A stretch of DNA of 64,000 nucleotides from Anaeramoeba flamelloides (Eukaryota; Metamonada; Anaeramoebidae): positions 6,601,001 to 6,665,000 of the forward strand of contig JANTQA010000015.1 of the NCBI GenBank assembly GCA_027625915.1, given 5' to 3'. How positions within the stretch are numbered: position 1 is the stretch's first letter; every line of letters begins with the position of its first letter. The notes below the pieces were generated by a model, which was given only the letters and a program-made list of their open reading frames with translations, did not search any database and was not told the DNA's origin. Positions 1-12,411 of this stretch are shown in pieces. Made by a program: the position numbers and the translations under genes.

Positions 1-2871
1 TTTAAAACTAAACGAAAAAATTTCGAAAAAAAAAACCCTAAATTGTAAATTTTTGCAAGAATTACTTATCTAAACATTCATTTAAGTCAATAAATATGAT
101 TTTAGTTATAAAAGTAATATTCACAGATCATGAAAGATGAATATCCCTTAACTGAAATATAGCCTAAATAATATTTTTTTTTAAAAAAAGTTTTTTAAGT
201 TTCAGTTATTTCTGAGAATTTTTTTGTTTCTGGAATATTTTGAAAAGATTGTAATATAAATATAATATTAACAATATAAAAGAATATTTAATAAACTATT
301 TTTCATAATTTTTAAAATTGTTAAAACAGTTAAGGAAGTAAGTAAATTTTACCATTTTGAAAATTTTTAATAGTGTAAACCTTAATTATAAATATTTTTT
401 TCGTGCCACCAGATATTGAAACTTTGGAAAAAAAAAGATCATTCACTGATCTATTTGTGAAAAGTAAATGAACCCAAAGTAATTCAGAGTTGAATCTTTC
501 ATTTTTCAATTTTTTGAACATTTTTTTTGATTAAATTTTTGGTTTTTTTAAATTTGGTTTTGGATATACAGATGTGTTTATACGAACAAATGAAATTAAC
601 CAAAGAGTAAACCCAAAAAAATAGACCCGAAAAGATGTGTATTTGAAAAAAAATGTTTTCTTTTAGAAGACTAAACACGAAATATCACCTTTCCAAATAT
701 ATTTGTTGAAATCAAGAATGAAAAAAAAAAAAACGAACAAAGCCTATTTTCGAAGATTGGTTTTCTTTTTCTTCCTAATTTGGATGAATTCAAACAATTT
801 ATAACCTTGGGTTTCTCGCCCAATTACTATTTATTATTATTTTACAAAAATTTTGTTTATAAATTTGTTTTCACAATTCTTTTTTCAAATATTTTTATCA
901 AACAATACCAAAACAAAGAATACTTTGGTAAAAATTAAAATAAAGGGTTTGAATTCTCGGAATCAAAAAAACAGTTACAAAAGATTCAACTCAAAATCAA
1001 TTGAAAAATAGAGAAAAAATATTAATCATAATTCAGTATTATTTTAAGTTCTCAATTTAATGGAAGATAAATAATTATCAAATCAAACGAATTCGTCATA
1101 TAAATCTTTCTTTCTAAAGAGGAATTTAAAAAATCCTATTTTCTGAAATAAAACTAGAATTAGATAAATTAAATGAAAATAGTATTTTTTAATTTATTTT
1201 GAGGATTTTTTAGAAATAAAAAGTAATTTGTTTTCTCAAAAATTTTTGGAATAAAAGCTTTTCACTTGAGAATTAAAAATAAAATTGAGTAAAGAAGAAG
1301 TAATTATATCAAATATTACAGATAAGATCAAGAAATAAATGATTTTGTATTTATTTTTTGAAGCTCAATCTTTTTAATTTTTTTGATTTCCATTTTTTAG
1401 TTGGTATGAAAATATATTATTTGGTTAGGATATATCCCACCCTAGTATTTATTAAAATATCAATGTATTAGGTTAAAAAAATGATTTGAAGAATTCATTT
1501 TCACATAAATGGTGGCACTCAAAATTTGAAAAATGTACTTACTTTCTTAAAACAATCACCATAATATAATGTACTGAAATTTGTAAATAATTTTGATTTT
1601 TAAAATTTATTTCAATTTGAAAAAAATCATTTTTTATTTTTTGTTTTTGGTTTTTATTTCCTTTTTTCAATTACTTAACCTGTTTAGATTCAATTGTAAA
1701 AAATTTTTTATAACAATTAATATTAAATTAAAATTGAGTTCTTTTAAAAAAAAAAAAAAAACAGATAATATTAATTGGTGGTATCTAGCCATTTGATCGA
1801 TCAATAATTATTAATATAATTTTAAGCAAATTTATCAATGTATTTTTTATTTAGCTCTTTCCAAAATTCACCGTCAGAAATTCTTTGAAAATTAAATTAA
1901 GTTTCAAATTCTTCTAATGACTATTTATAGATAATAATTTCTAGACACTTTTTGAATTAGAAGACAGAAATTTATTAAATTTAAAATTCTCTCATTACCA
2001 TATCAAGTGGTTTTTTTCAACATTTAACCCTTAACAATAAATCCTATTCTAAATTTTTTTACTTGTATATATTTTTTTTAAATTGAAGGTTTTTGTTTAT
2101 TTTTTAGTTTTGTTGCGTTGTTAATTATAAATAATTGTTAACATTTCAATTAGTTAGTCGTTAAATTTTGGTATTTACCATATAATTTAATTTATTTAAG
2201 AAGTTTTTTTTCAAAAAATAAATTTGGGATTTCAAAAATTTTGAATTAGGGTTGAAGTAGCATTTACAATATAAACCATTTTCCAGTCAAATGAATCAGA
2301 TATAATGAGTAAAACACATGTGTTAAAACGGTTTGAATAGATACGTTTAAAGGGATTGAATGAATATTGGAAATTTTAAAAACTGAAATGATTTTTTGCT
2401 TTTTGTTTTTTTTTTTTTTTCGAACTTTTGTTTAAAGCCTAATTCATTTGCAAATTTTATTATTTATTGCAAGATCGATAGTCACTTGGTAAAATCGTGT
2501 TATTTTAATCTTATTGATCAAGTAAAAATGATTGTAGAGAAATGATATTGATTTCTATTGGGATTTTATTTGGATCTTCAATTGAAGATCAAAATGAACA
2601 TTTTTTTTTTTCTCAATATGGCCCTAAGAATCTGAGTTTTTCAATTTTTAAGAAAATCTATTAATTTATTAGTTTTCTTTCAAGTGGATATCAACTATTC
2701 TTTGATTATGTTTATTATTCTTCTTATTTCTTATTTAATTTTCAAGGGTCATTTATAAAAAATATTTGATATTTGAAAAAAATGTTGGTTTTTTTTGGAT
2801 TTTTTGGTAACCCACTTTGATGGAAACAAAGTTTATATACAAAATTTAAAAAGAAAAAAAAAATTAATTTT
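1..2871. other. No gene seen; AT-rich intergenic
   Basis: I find no exon-like sequence on either strand. Open frames here are short and low in complexity. The only structure I recognise is one copy of a dispersed repeat near 2281-2605. The 3' end of the NECAB-like gene lies immediately downstream. Confidence 0.6.
2281..2605 (+). repeat. Dispersed repeat, copy 1 (inverted partner at 7519-7860)
   Basis: Shared landmarks in order are ACACATGTGTTAAAACGG, TTTATTGCAAGATC and GATCTTCAATTGAAGATC. The same landmarks occur in reverse-complement order at 7519-7860. GATCTTCAATTGAAGATC is a perfect palindrome at one edge. No coding capacity is visible. The boundaries are approximate. Confidence 0.6.
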
Positions 2872-4310
2872 TTACATTAAACATTCTTCTTCTTGATTTG
2901 TTTCAGCAAAATATAATTTGAATGCCTTTTCAAAAACTTCTATTTTTTCCTTTTCAACTGTGAAGGTTCTTGAAGTTAAGTAGTATGTCCCGGTTTCTTC
3001 TTCTGTTTTGAAATTTTGGGAAACAGGTGATATTTTATAATTTAACTTTTTTTTGAAACAAAATTTGTTTTTAATTGATTGGAATAATTGTCATAATTTA
3101 TTAGTAGTTGTGTCATTAGTTTGTATTTTGTAATATTATAATATAGTGTTTGAAGAAATAATAAGAAAAATAATATCAATAAGGAAAAGAAAAGATTGTT
3201 TAGCATTAATTTAACCTTTGGAAAAGTGTATCGAAGATGAAAACATTTCTTTGAAAAAAAGAAGAAAAAAAAAATAGAATTAATTTAAATTTGTTTACAC
3301 TTTCTTTTGTAAGAGGCGAAGTGGATTCCAATTTTTTAATCATTTTTGAAAGCCGTTTAACTTGGTAACTCAGTTTCTCTTGAAGAGACTCTTCATTTTC
3401 AAGCTGTTTTTGAATGAAACCCGTTCGTTTTTTTTTTTTGACTTTGATTTCCTCTTCTTTTTTCATCTCCTCTTCTTCATTTTCTTCTTCTTCTTCTTCA
3501 TCCAATGTGACAATAGTTTCCTCTTCAGGCAATTTGATTTGCATCACACCAAGTGCGCGTTTTATTGGTGAGGTAAGATCTAAGATCCTGTTTTTTAATT
3601 CTTTCAAATACAGCCTTGTTTTGAATTGTTCATAGGTGCCTTGTTCTGGGTATTTCTTGGAAGTTACCTCCAGTGTTTCATGGGTATTTTCAGTAACAGT
3701 ATGAACAGAATCGAAAACACCTTCATAATTCTTAAAGTCTTTTAAAAAAAACATAAAGATCTCGTCAAGATCTAAGACTCCGTTACTGTCACCATCAATA
3801 ACTTTAAAGATTTCTTGTAAGTCTTCTTCATTTACAATCCCATCAGAAAAATATTGAATAAATTCTTCATATGAAATGGCTTGATCGTCTTTTGTTTGTT
3901 TTAAATTATTGTTTTTTTTGACATTACATGGAGGAGTGTTGATGATTTGAATAAAAAGATTTTGGTTATTTACCAAACAAAAAATAATTTTTTTTTTTTG
4001 TTTGGTTTGAGGATGAGGTAATGGGTAAAAGGAGAAAAAAAAAAGAAAAGGGGAAACAATAAGGAGAAAAGATATAATTACCATTCTTGTCTGCTCTTCT
4101 GAAAACGTCTTTGTTGTTCAAAGGAAACACATTAAATTTAAAAGAAAAAAATCAAAAAAAGGTAAAAAAAAAATTTGTTTGTATTTCTTGAGTTTATCGA
4201 TCCTGTTATTTTATTTGTTGAATATACTTACCCTCAAACAATTGTTTCCCAAGTGATTTTTTTTCTTGTTCTTTTTCAATTTTTATTTCTTTTTCTTTGG
4301 TTTCAGTCAT
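2872..4310 (-). CDS. NECAB-like EF-hand protein (five exons)
   Basis: Exons by my reading: 4310-4232, 4108-4082, 3888-3302 plus base 3301, 3248-3216 and 3002-2872. All phases agree, giving about 285 residues. The 27-nt second exon encodes most of DVFRRADKN, and the joined sequence reads LFEDVFRRADKNDDQAISY. This closely matches animal N-terminal EF-hand calcium-binding proteins (NECAB). The first EF loop (D-K-N-D-D...E) and the second (DGDSNGVLDLDE) both look able to bind calcium. They are followed by the NECAB homology region (residues ~85-130), an acidic Glu/Lys stretch, a coiled segment (LSKMIKKLE) and the start of an ABM-like domain (YYLTSRTFTVEKEKIEVFEK). Most of the ABM domain is missing: the frame closes at 2872, and I cannot find a further exon. 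The family is thought to modulate Ca2+ signalling; the role here is inferred from homology. The splice donor at 3300 is GTGTAA, chosen because it is the only one that keeps the frame. Confidence 0.82.
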
Positions 4311-5039
4311 TTATTAAGTTGTTGGAATATTACTATGATTCAGGGAAAAATAAGAAAAAATAAAACTTGTTGAATTCAATTTATTTCAATACGACCTTTT
4401 ATTTCAAATGGAATATATTTTCTTGTGTTCTAATTCTGATATTCAATATTTTAGATTTTTAATCAGGGCGATTGGTTAGATATGATGAAAAAATAATAAA
4501 GATTAACTAATTTGGTTTTTTGACAGAAAATTTTTCCATAAGACTCTAATGAAAAATTCTTGTTTTGTTGCTGGTTCATTGTTTTTTAAGCAAAAAAAGG
4601 GTTATGACTCATATAAATTACTCAAAATTTTTCAATTCACATATCCTAAGCTATTTCTTTAGAGATCAAAAAAAAATATTGAAAGCCTAAAAAATAATAA
4701 ACGATCATGAAAAAATACTTTCAAAAAAAAATTAAATATTTCCTAATTTTTCACTTTTAGATAACTTTAAATTAAATATAAACACTTATGGTTAATAAAA
4801 GATCTTTGATCAAAAAATGTTTTTCAAGATATTTAACAATTTTAGTTGGAAAATTCAATTTTCTAGGTTCTATTAATATTTGTTTCAATTTAATAGTAAA
4901 AAATTTGAAAATTTTTTTGCTTCTAGATAAGAGGCCATTTTATTATATATTAGAAGTATTTTAAATCTTATGAATATCTTTCAAATCTATAATCAATTAT
5001 TTTGACTATTAAAGAATTATTTGTTCTTGTAAATTGGAA

Positions 5040-5620
5040 AAAAAATATTTTTTTTTTAATTTTTCACTAAGGTTTTTTGTTAATTTTTAGAAATATACTG
5101 AAAATTTGTTTAATTTTGGGTTTATTTCAAAAAGTAAAAAAAAAAACAGCGGTTAGTTTTTCCAGAATTTAAAAGAATTGAAAAAATATTTGATTTCACT
5201 CTATTCTTTTGATTTTGGAAAACCACAGTTAAGTTTTCTTTAATTTTCTGTTTATTTAGAAAATCAATAGATATTCGTTAGGTTTTTTTGAATTTTCTAT
5301 TTATATTGAATATCAATAAATTTTACAAATAAAATAGAAACCCGCAAAAAAACCTAGAACACTTAACAAATAAAACAGAAAACTCCACAGGAAAAATATT
5401 GGTACTTGAGTACACTCTACAGCATTTTACCGACACTTTTATTAGGTTTTCCTGAATTGAAAAGAAATGAAAAGAAAATCTCTGATTTTTCTCTATTATT
5501 GTGAATTTTAGAAAACCGAGGCACTCTCCGGACATTTTTTAGGTAATCCAAATTTTAAAGAATAGAGAAAAATTTTTGATTTTATTCAATTCTTTTGAAT
5601 TCTCGAAAACCCAGGACAAG
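5040..5620. repeat. Internally repetitive AT-rich stretch
   Basis: Variants of TTAATTTTCTGTTTATTT, of a TTGAATTTTC/AAAACC motif and of GGCACTCTCCGGACA-like bursts recur several times, some inverted. A related burst (CACTTGGCGGCACTCTACGACAC) lies near 55127-55155. The unit length is irregular and I cannot define a consensus. Confidence 0.35.
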
Positions 5621-7518
5621 GCAATAATTATCATAAGGTTATTTTTTTCTATATTTCAGTTTTTTTTAGATGAGTCGAGGTTTTTTTCCAATACTATTAA
5701 TTATTATCAATTCAAAAAATATCCTCTTAAAGTTGTATCTAAATAAAAATCATTGTAACATTTATTTAAAATTTTTACACCAAAATAGACCTTTCATTTG
5801 AGACTAGAGACTTTATTAAAATTGTAGTACTATTAACAACAATAAATACAATAGTCTCATGAATTTAAATAACTGTAATTTGGTTATATTGTTGATAAAC
5901 TCGATTTACAAGGATGATATGTTAATAGAAGTAAAAGTATTATCAAACTAGAAATCTTCAATTTTATTTTTTTATATAGTTATTTGAAAAATCAATCGGT
6001 GTTTTTTTTTCTTTCATCAAGTTCCAATTTAACATTCAATTCACTATTTAAGAATATACCAAAGTTTTAATAAGATTTTATAAGTAAAATCCTTGATATT
6101 TTTAGTAGATTTTGTAGTTAAGAATTAAATAAGAAAATTTTTGTAATTTTCTTAATTTTTGTTGATTTTGTTTGTTTTTAATATTTAAAAATTGAAACAA
6201 AAATTTAGTCTATTTTTTGAGAAAAATTTTTCAATTTTAATCTTCCTTTTTAGTATTTTTATAAATTAATTGAACTTTAAGAAACAATTATCATATTTAC
6301 TCAATTTATTTATAGCTTTTTTTTTTGATAATTTAAGATACATTCTTTCTATAAAATAGAAACCTAATTTGTATTTTTAAATATTGATTTTTATCTTGAC
6401 CACATTGCAATTCTCATTACAGAAAAAATACTAAAAAGATTAATTAAATTATTATATCTTACCTTTTTAGGGTATGGAAGAAGTTTAAATTGTATATTGA
6501 TATGTAGACACACCAATCATCTTTCATATATTTAAGGATAAAATATATTATTTTACACTTCTTATTAAAAAAAATAATTTAACTATTAATTTATTATTAG
6601 TTTCATTAAAAAAGAATTCTTTTTATTTTCTTTGAAAATTTAATTGATTCTTTTCATAACAAGGGCAGATCCATAAAATATGATAAGTAATATTTTCTAT
6701 TATTATTTCATATTCTTCATTAAAACATGAAGTTCACTAATTTTTTTACAAATCTGAATTTTTATATATAATTGAACTTTAAAGAAGGGGTAAGAAATAA
6801 ATATACTCTTTTTAAGTCAAACTAACCCATTTTTATTAAAAGAAATAGAACATACTCTATGTGATTAGTTGATATTAATCTCATCAAAATAATAATTCAA
6901 TTCTTATATCAGTTCATTATTTGAATTTTATAAAATTTTTTTGTTTTTTGCTTTTTACTTGTTTTTTTTTTTTTTTTTTTTTTTTCTTCTTTTCTTGTGG
7001 ATTATTTTTTTTTTCTTCTTTAAGAAAAGTTGATTTAATGATAAAAAAAAAAATTCTTTGAAAAACTAAAATAAACTTTACAAAAATTGTGATTATGTAA
7101 TTTAGATTTAACAATTCATACATTGACAGTTAATAAATCTTATTATCAATAATTTTAATTTCCTAAAGAAATTGAAGAATTTTGCATCAAAGTTTCAATG
7201 AGAGATCCAAAAAATTTTTCAACAATTTTTTTTTTTTTTGAAATTTAAAGTTTGTTCAAACATTTCGTTTATGATTATCGACTCGAATTCGTTATTTATT
7301 TTTTCTTATTTCTAAACAATCATATGTTTAGTTGATTCTTTTAAAAAAAAAGTGAATTTTTCATTTCGGCTGGTTCCCTTGGATTGAAATGGAGCTTAGA
7401 ATAATATACAATTAAGAAAAGGTGGTATCTGTATAAAAAAAAATTCATACATCTATATATTTTCTTCAAAAATGAAAAATTGAAATTCTGCAAGAATAAT
7501 TAAGAAAAAGAAAAATAT

Positions 7519-7860
7519 ACATTTTGATCTTCAATTGAAGATCCAAAGAAAATTCCATTAAAAATCCATATATTTTTCTCTAAAACCATTTTCAAACTTT
7601 TAATAAAATTAGAATTACCACATTTTTTTTTCATTGTGCCTAGATCTTGCAATAAATAAAAAATTGCAACTATTATCTTTCAAAAAAAAAACGAAAAAAG
7701 CTAAATTGAAAAAATATGATTTCAATTTTGAAATTTTAAAAATTAATTTTTTCTTCTCATATCCATTCAAACCCTTTAAACAAATTTAATCCAACCGTTT
7801 TAACACATGTGTTTTACTCAATCAAAACTGTGCCACTTTAACTGGAAAATCATTTATTTG
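7519..7860 (-). repeat. Dispersed repeat, copy 2 (inverted relative to 2281-2605)
   Basis: It contains GATCTTCAATTGAAGATC, GATCTTGCAATAAATAAA and CCGTTTTAACACATGTGT, mirroring the copy at 2281-2605. The two copies face each other across about 5 kb that includes the NECAB-like gene. Identity is moderate, with several indels in the A/T tracts. Confidence 0.6.
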
Positions 7861-8004
7861 GAAAATTTATTCATAAATAGATAAAAAGTGATTACATTTT
7901 ATTTTGAAAACTTGTATTTAAATCGATGTTTTGTAAAAATTTAATTAAAAAAATAAAAGAAAGAAAGGGAGGAAATAATAATTCTTCTGAGGAAAACCAG
8001 ATGA

Positions 8005-9344
8005 TTAAATTATTGATATTTTGTTTTTGTAATCTTCTTGCCCCCCAAAAGTAACCAATAAATTAACTTTCTTAATATTCAATTCAGGCAAAATTTTCCA
8101 AGAGAATCCAAGATCTTCATTATTTATTTGAAAAGATATTTTTCTTTTCTCCATGTCGATATTTATCAAAAAAATATCTTTCTCTTGTATATGCCGGTTG
8201 ACAATTTTCTCCTCATTTTTATTTTCATTTACCCATCTGATTATTCCACTTTCCGATTGCTTTTTAACAGAATTCCAATATGTTTGAAAAAAATAGGTTC
8301 CATTCAAATTACCATTACTAATATAGTTTTTTTTTTTTTTTGAATCTATGATACCTAATTTAATATAATTATCCTTATGATCATTCCTTTTGAATCGGTT
8401 TATTTTAATTTTAATTTGATTTCTTCCAGATGAATATTTATTTTTACCGCAGACACTAAGATACAAAAAATGATGATTATTTAAGGCGGTTTTATTATCA
8501 TTTTTTAAAATGATATGCTCTGATTTGTTGTTCAGATCAAAGATCTCTGTATTGGATTGTTGAAGTATTTTTTTTTGAATTTTTGAATTTGCTCTTTTTT
8601 TTCTTCTGCTTCTTCTTTTCTCTTTCTTGTCCTCTTCTTCTACCTTTTCCCTCCCTTCTTCTCTTTCCTTCTCTTTTTCCTCTTCATCCACATCCGTTAT
8701 TTCCCTTTTCCTCCCCCCTTCCCCTTCTTCTTTCACTCTCCCTTCTTCTTTCACTCCCACTCCCCCTTCTTCTTCTTCTTTAATTTTATTTTTTGTTTCA
8801 TTTTTTTTTCTATTTCTTTCTAATTCTTGGTCATTAATTAATTTTTTTGATCTTTTAATTAATTCTATTATTCTGTTTTGATGGTTAAATTCTTTGATTA
8901 TTTTTATTTTGTTTTGCACAACTTTAATCATCATTTTCTTTTTCTTTTTCTTTTTGATAATCTCCTCCAATTTATTAAGAACATTAATTTCATATTTTTT
9001 TAATAAATTGATATGATTATTATTAACCTTTTCGATTTTTTTTTTTAAAAGATGAGAATATATATTTATTGTGTTGATTGCGTCTTTAAATCTTAATCTT
9101 AATTTGTTTTTCTTTTTCTTTATTTTATATATACTTTTTTGATTCTCAAGATCTTCTTCAACTTTTTGTGTTAAAATTTGAGCAACCTTTTTATTGAATT
9201 TATCAACTGCTTCCTTCAATGAAAAAAAGGTATGGTTATTCAAAATGCATCTTTTAGTACATTTCTGGCATAATAATTTATCTTCATTTGAACAATAAAA
9301 TTTAAATTTTTGATTATGTTTAATGCATTTGGCTTTTTTATTTC
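8005..9344 (-). CDS. B-box / coiled-coil / SPRY-like protein (TRIM-like), 5' exon missing
   Basis: One long exon of 446 codons, opened by an acceptor ...CACTAG at 9346/9345 and closed by TAA at 8005. The exon starts with a B-box zinc finger (CIKHNQKFKFYC ... LLCQKCTKRC ... NNH) that lies upstream of any in-frame ATG, so an upstream exon must supply the start. I could not find it, nor a RING domain. The middle is a Lys-rich coiled coil and a highly charged Glu/Lys/Gly stretch. The last ~160 residues resemble a SPRY/B30.2 fold, with the typical strand pattern INIDMEKRKISFQINNEDLG followed by a Leu-rich strand and FGGQ. TRIM-type proteins of this order often act as ubiquitin ligases or scaffolds. 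Without a RING the activity cannot be stated. Confidence 0.75.
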
Positions 9345-9653
9345 CTAGTGTTTATTAAGAAAAATAAATTTTAAAATATTATTTATAAAAGAATTTTTAA
9401 TTAATGCATTGGATATGGTGTATGATTTAGTCAAAATATACAATTTCATTCGTCAGAAAAAAAAAAAAAATATTTGCTGTTTTAAAAAAATGAATTGACA
9501 GTTCTTTATTTTGTTTATCACAAAAATAATTTTTAATATTTTTTTCTTTTAATTTTTTTAAAAATGGGTAGTGTTATTTTTTGAGAAAAAATTCAAAATG
9601 AATTGGTCATTTTCAGAAAAAAGTGACCTTGCCCGAATTTCACTGTTCAATTA

Positions 9654-10253
9654 TAAGATATTTCCAAAAAAGTGAGAATTTTTATTTTTACATTTTATAA
9701 AAAATCATTTTTTGTTAGTGGAGGTATTCGTAAATTTGACACGACTCAATTAAGTGAAATATTAATAATGATCACATCGATGTGTAATGTATTTATTTCA
9801 AAATATGTTCATTAATATATTTCTAAAAAATGAACATAAAAAAAAATAGCACTTGTTTTGGAGAAAACAAACGCACAGCCAATTTCAAGAAAAACAGACA
9901 ATATGGCAAGGAAACAAATGAGTTTTTTAAACAATAAAATATAGTTATATTTTTTTTACCTTCAATTGGTGATTTTATTGAGATTAACTCAAGTTAGGAA
10001 AAAGATTTTTTTAATCAATAAGAAAAAAATTAATCACCAATTTTCGCACTCGAAAAATTTCATATAAAATAGAGATCAGAAATTTTAATAGCTTTTTATT
10101 TATGTAATACCATTCTAACGAACAAATTCAATTATTATCAAGAAACAATAAATGATTATTAATAATTATGTATCGTTTAAATAGTTTTATAATGATTGAG
10201 TTTAATAACGATATTTTAAAATAAATTTCTCACTCTTTTTTGGAAATTGCCAA
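9654..10253. mobile_element. MITE-like element, copy A (~600 bp, TIRs, TA flanks)
   Basis: Starts TAAGATATTTCCAAAAAAGT and ends CACTCTTTTTTGGAAATTGC, near-perfect inverted termini of about 20 bp. The flanking bases are compatible with a TA duplication. The interior has no ORF. It is the most diverged at its termini of the clear copies; other copies lie at 17209, 51703, 52346 and 56036. It could be a non-autonomous Tc1/mariner-type element, judged only from TIR plus TA. Confidence 0.7.
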
Positions 10254-11630
10254 TATAATTCCCTACGATAAAAAATTCATTTAATTATTTAAGAATATAG
10301 CAGTGTGATCTTGGGAAAAAAGTGAATCTCAAAATGACATTCTTAATAACAAGAAAAAAATTGTTTATCTAATTTTATTATTTTTTTTTGTTTTATAGGG
10401 TTATATGTCTTAATATACGGAGATAATGTTTTTTAAAAAAAAAGAATTCGTTTTAATGAATATAAACATCTAAATTTGATTAGAATATTTTTAAAATCAA
10501 TTTTTGATTTACTATTTTGGTTCAACAAACTGTGAGAATCTTTTGTTAAAAATTGAATGAAAATAAAAATATTTTCAATGTTTTATAATTTTTTAGTTAT
10601 TAAAATCAAATTATTTTAAAGATTAGCCAATAGGGTTAGAATCCAATTGTTTTTCTGGAAATTTGAATAAACAAATAAAGAAAATCATTTTATTTTTTTG
10701 TAAAAATGGAAATTTCATTTTAAATTTTTTTCTTGAAATAATACAACTCCTATTTTGCTGTACCGAGTTGAACACACTCCACCAAAACAAATGAATTTTT
10801 AAACCAAAATTGAAATTAAATTATTCTTTCTATGGGTTGAGAAAATAAATTTCTCTTTTTTTTTCTTTTCTTTAACCAAAAAAAGATAAAATATAATTAC
10901 TATCAATCATTCAGCTACAAATGGTTTTATTCCCGATGTGTATTTGTAATTTTTAAAACCCACTTAGTAATAAATAATCTCAAAAAGTAAATCTCATGAA
11001 ATGAAAATGAGTACCAAATCCCCGATGTCTATTATGAATTTAATTTTTGGATTGAAAATTTTACTTTAAAAAAAAAATCAATTAAACACGGGTTTTCCAG
11101 TCTTATTAAAAACTGAATTCCGTTTTATCCTTTAGAATTTGAAATTGAAATGGTAGTTTTCCAAAATATTATTCCAAAAAAAATAAATACCTTCTGATTT
11201 TTCGCAAAATTGTAGTATTTCAAGACATTTAGTTTTTCAAAACAAATCTATTTTGTATAAATCTCTTATGATCAAAAAACCGAGTTACCTAAACTTTTTT
11301 AACCTTGTTAAATTCAAATTTTGACGAGAGGTCTTCATTCAATTCCAAATTAATAGATTTTTAATAATGTTTTGTCAATAAGCAAAAAATGTTTCAGTTT
11401 ATTATCTTTGAATTTTTTTCTTTATTAGTTTATCGATCAACAATTCTCATTCAATTTTTAATAATAATATAAGAGTTAATATTATTTTTGGTGTCAATTA
11501 TTGGAAATTAGAAAAAATGAAAAATATCGAAATTCTAGCGAAAGATATATAATGAATTATTTTTTGAAATTAATTTGTTTCTTCTTTTAATTAAAATTAC
11601 TTTTCATTTTCAGATTCTATCAATTGTTTA
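10254..11630. other. Intergenic, nothing recognised
   Basis: AT-rich DNA with scattered homopolymer runs. I found no exon-like stretch, RNA gene or clear repeat. It presumably contains the 3' flank of the exon at 11631-11900. Confidence 0.5.
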
Positions 11631-11900
11631 CTATTGAAAATCATGTTGAACTTTTTTCCACAACTTTTTAATCATTTGAATTGTTTCAATCAAAAGAAAG
11701 TGCACTTTCACATTACCCTTAACATTTTTAGTGTATAAGCCACTCCTTATAGCCAATTTGTTCAACTTGATCAAATTTCTAACATAACGAACTATAACTT
11801 GGAAATAAATGTTTAAGGGTCTAGTCACTTGTCTTATATTTGCTCCATACTCAAGGAGTGACTTTTCTCTAACAATAAAAGGGTATTGTGAAATTAAATT
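11631..11900 (-). CDS. Unidentified exon-like frame (89 codons)
   Basis: The frame opens after a possible acceptor AATCAAAG at 11902/11901 and ends at TAG (11631-11633). The residue mix (QYPFIVREKSLLEYGANIRQ, then a helical, basic RPLNIYFQVIVRYVRN...) is far less biased than spurious ORFs around it. It has no ATG near its 5' end, so it would be a terminal exon. It could be the last exon of a gene whose upstream exons I cannot see, or a decayed gene fragment. I do not recognise the family. Confidence 0.35.
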   Translation of the reverse strand, partial: NLISQYPFIVREKSLLEYGANIRQVTRPLNIYFQVIVRYVRNLIKLNKLAIRSGLYTKNVKGNVKVHFLLIETIQMIKKLWKKVQHDFQ

Positions 11901-12387
11901 CTTTGATTGAAAAAATTAAAATAACCAAAAAAAAAAAAATCATGAGAGGATCTTTATTGGTAAGAAAGACAAAAAAAAAAAGAGTTCTAAATTTCAAAAA
12001 ATCAAAAATTTAAAAAAAAAATTCATCTTTTCTCATTTTTTATTTCAAAAGAGGTTAAATTTCTTCAATTTAAAACAAATTGTTTTCTTTCAGTAACAAA
12101 TCAATTGGATTGGATTTAATCTAATTTGTGGTTGTTTTATAACCCTCAATATTTTGCAAAGTAAGGAATTGGTTATATTCTTTATAATAAAAATAACTCT
12201 TTTGAAAAATGAAAAAAATCGAAAAAAAAAATCATTGAGGAGAAAAAAAAGTACCAAAGAGTCACACTTCGAAACTGAAACAATTGTATTCAAAATTAAT
12301 AATTTACAACCATTATAATTTGAAATTGAGTCTTTTTCTCTTTGGCACTTTTTTTCTAAAAATAATTTCCTGGTTTTTCAGGGTTGA

Positions 12388-12411
12388 TTTTTAGAGATCG
12401 ATCTCTAAAAA
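12388..12411. repeat. Perfect 24-bp palindrome at a stop codon
   Basis: The half-site TTTTTAGAGATC is followed exactly by its reverse complement. The palindrome overlaps the TAG stop of the B-box gene (12405-12407), so its transcript could form a short 3' hairpin. Confidence 0.7.

Larger units (their letters stand above)
4311..8004. other. Long intergenic region, no gene seen
   Basis: About 3.7 kb without a convincing exon. It holds an internally repetitive stretch near 5040-5620, a poly-T/poly-A-rich pseudo-ORF near 6920-7120 and a dispersed repeat copy at 7519-7860. It presumably includes the promoter of the NECAB-like gene (just above 4310) and the 3' flank of the B-box/SPRY gene. Confidence 0.55.

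Noticed and set aside
3889-4081. N-terminal hydrophobic stretch reading as a signal peptide for the EF-hand protein
   Set aside because: It is the unspliced second intron (GTAATT...AAAAG); the true N-terminus is encoded at 4232-4310 and 4082-4108.
6917-7123. Lys-rich minus-strand ORF
   Set aside because: Produced by a long T tract; no ATG-supported balanced sequence and no homology recognised.
8583-8881. Ser/Pro/Leu-rich plus-strand ORFs
   Set aside because: Antisense of the Glu/Lys-rich region of the B-box/SPRY gene.
9360-9660. Possible RING exon upstream of the B-box/SPRY gene
   Set aside because: I looked for a Cys/His-rich frame with a compatible donor and found none.
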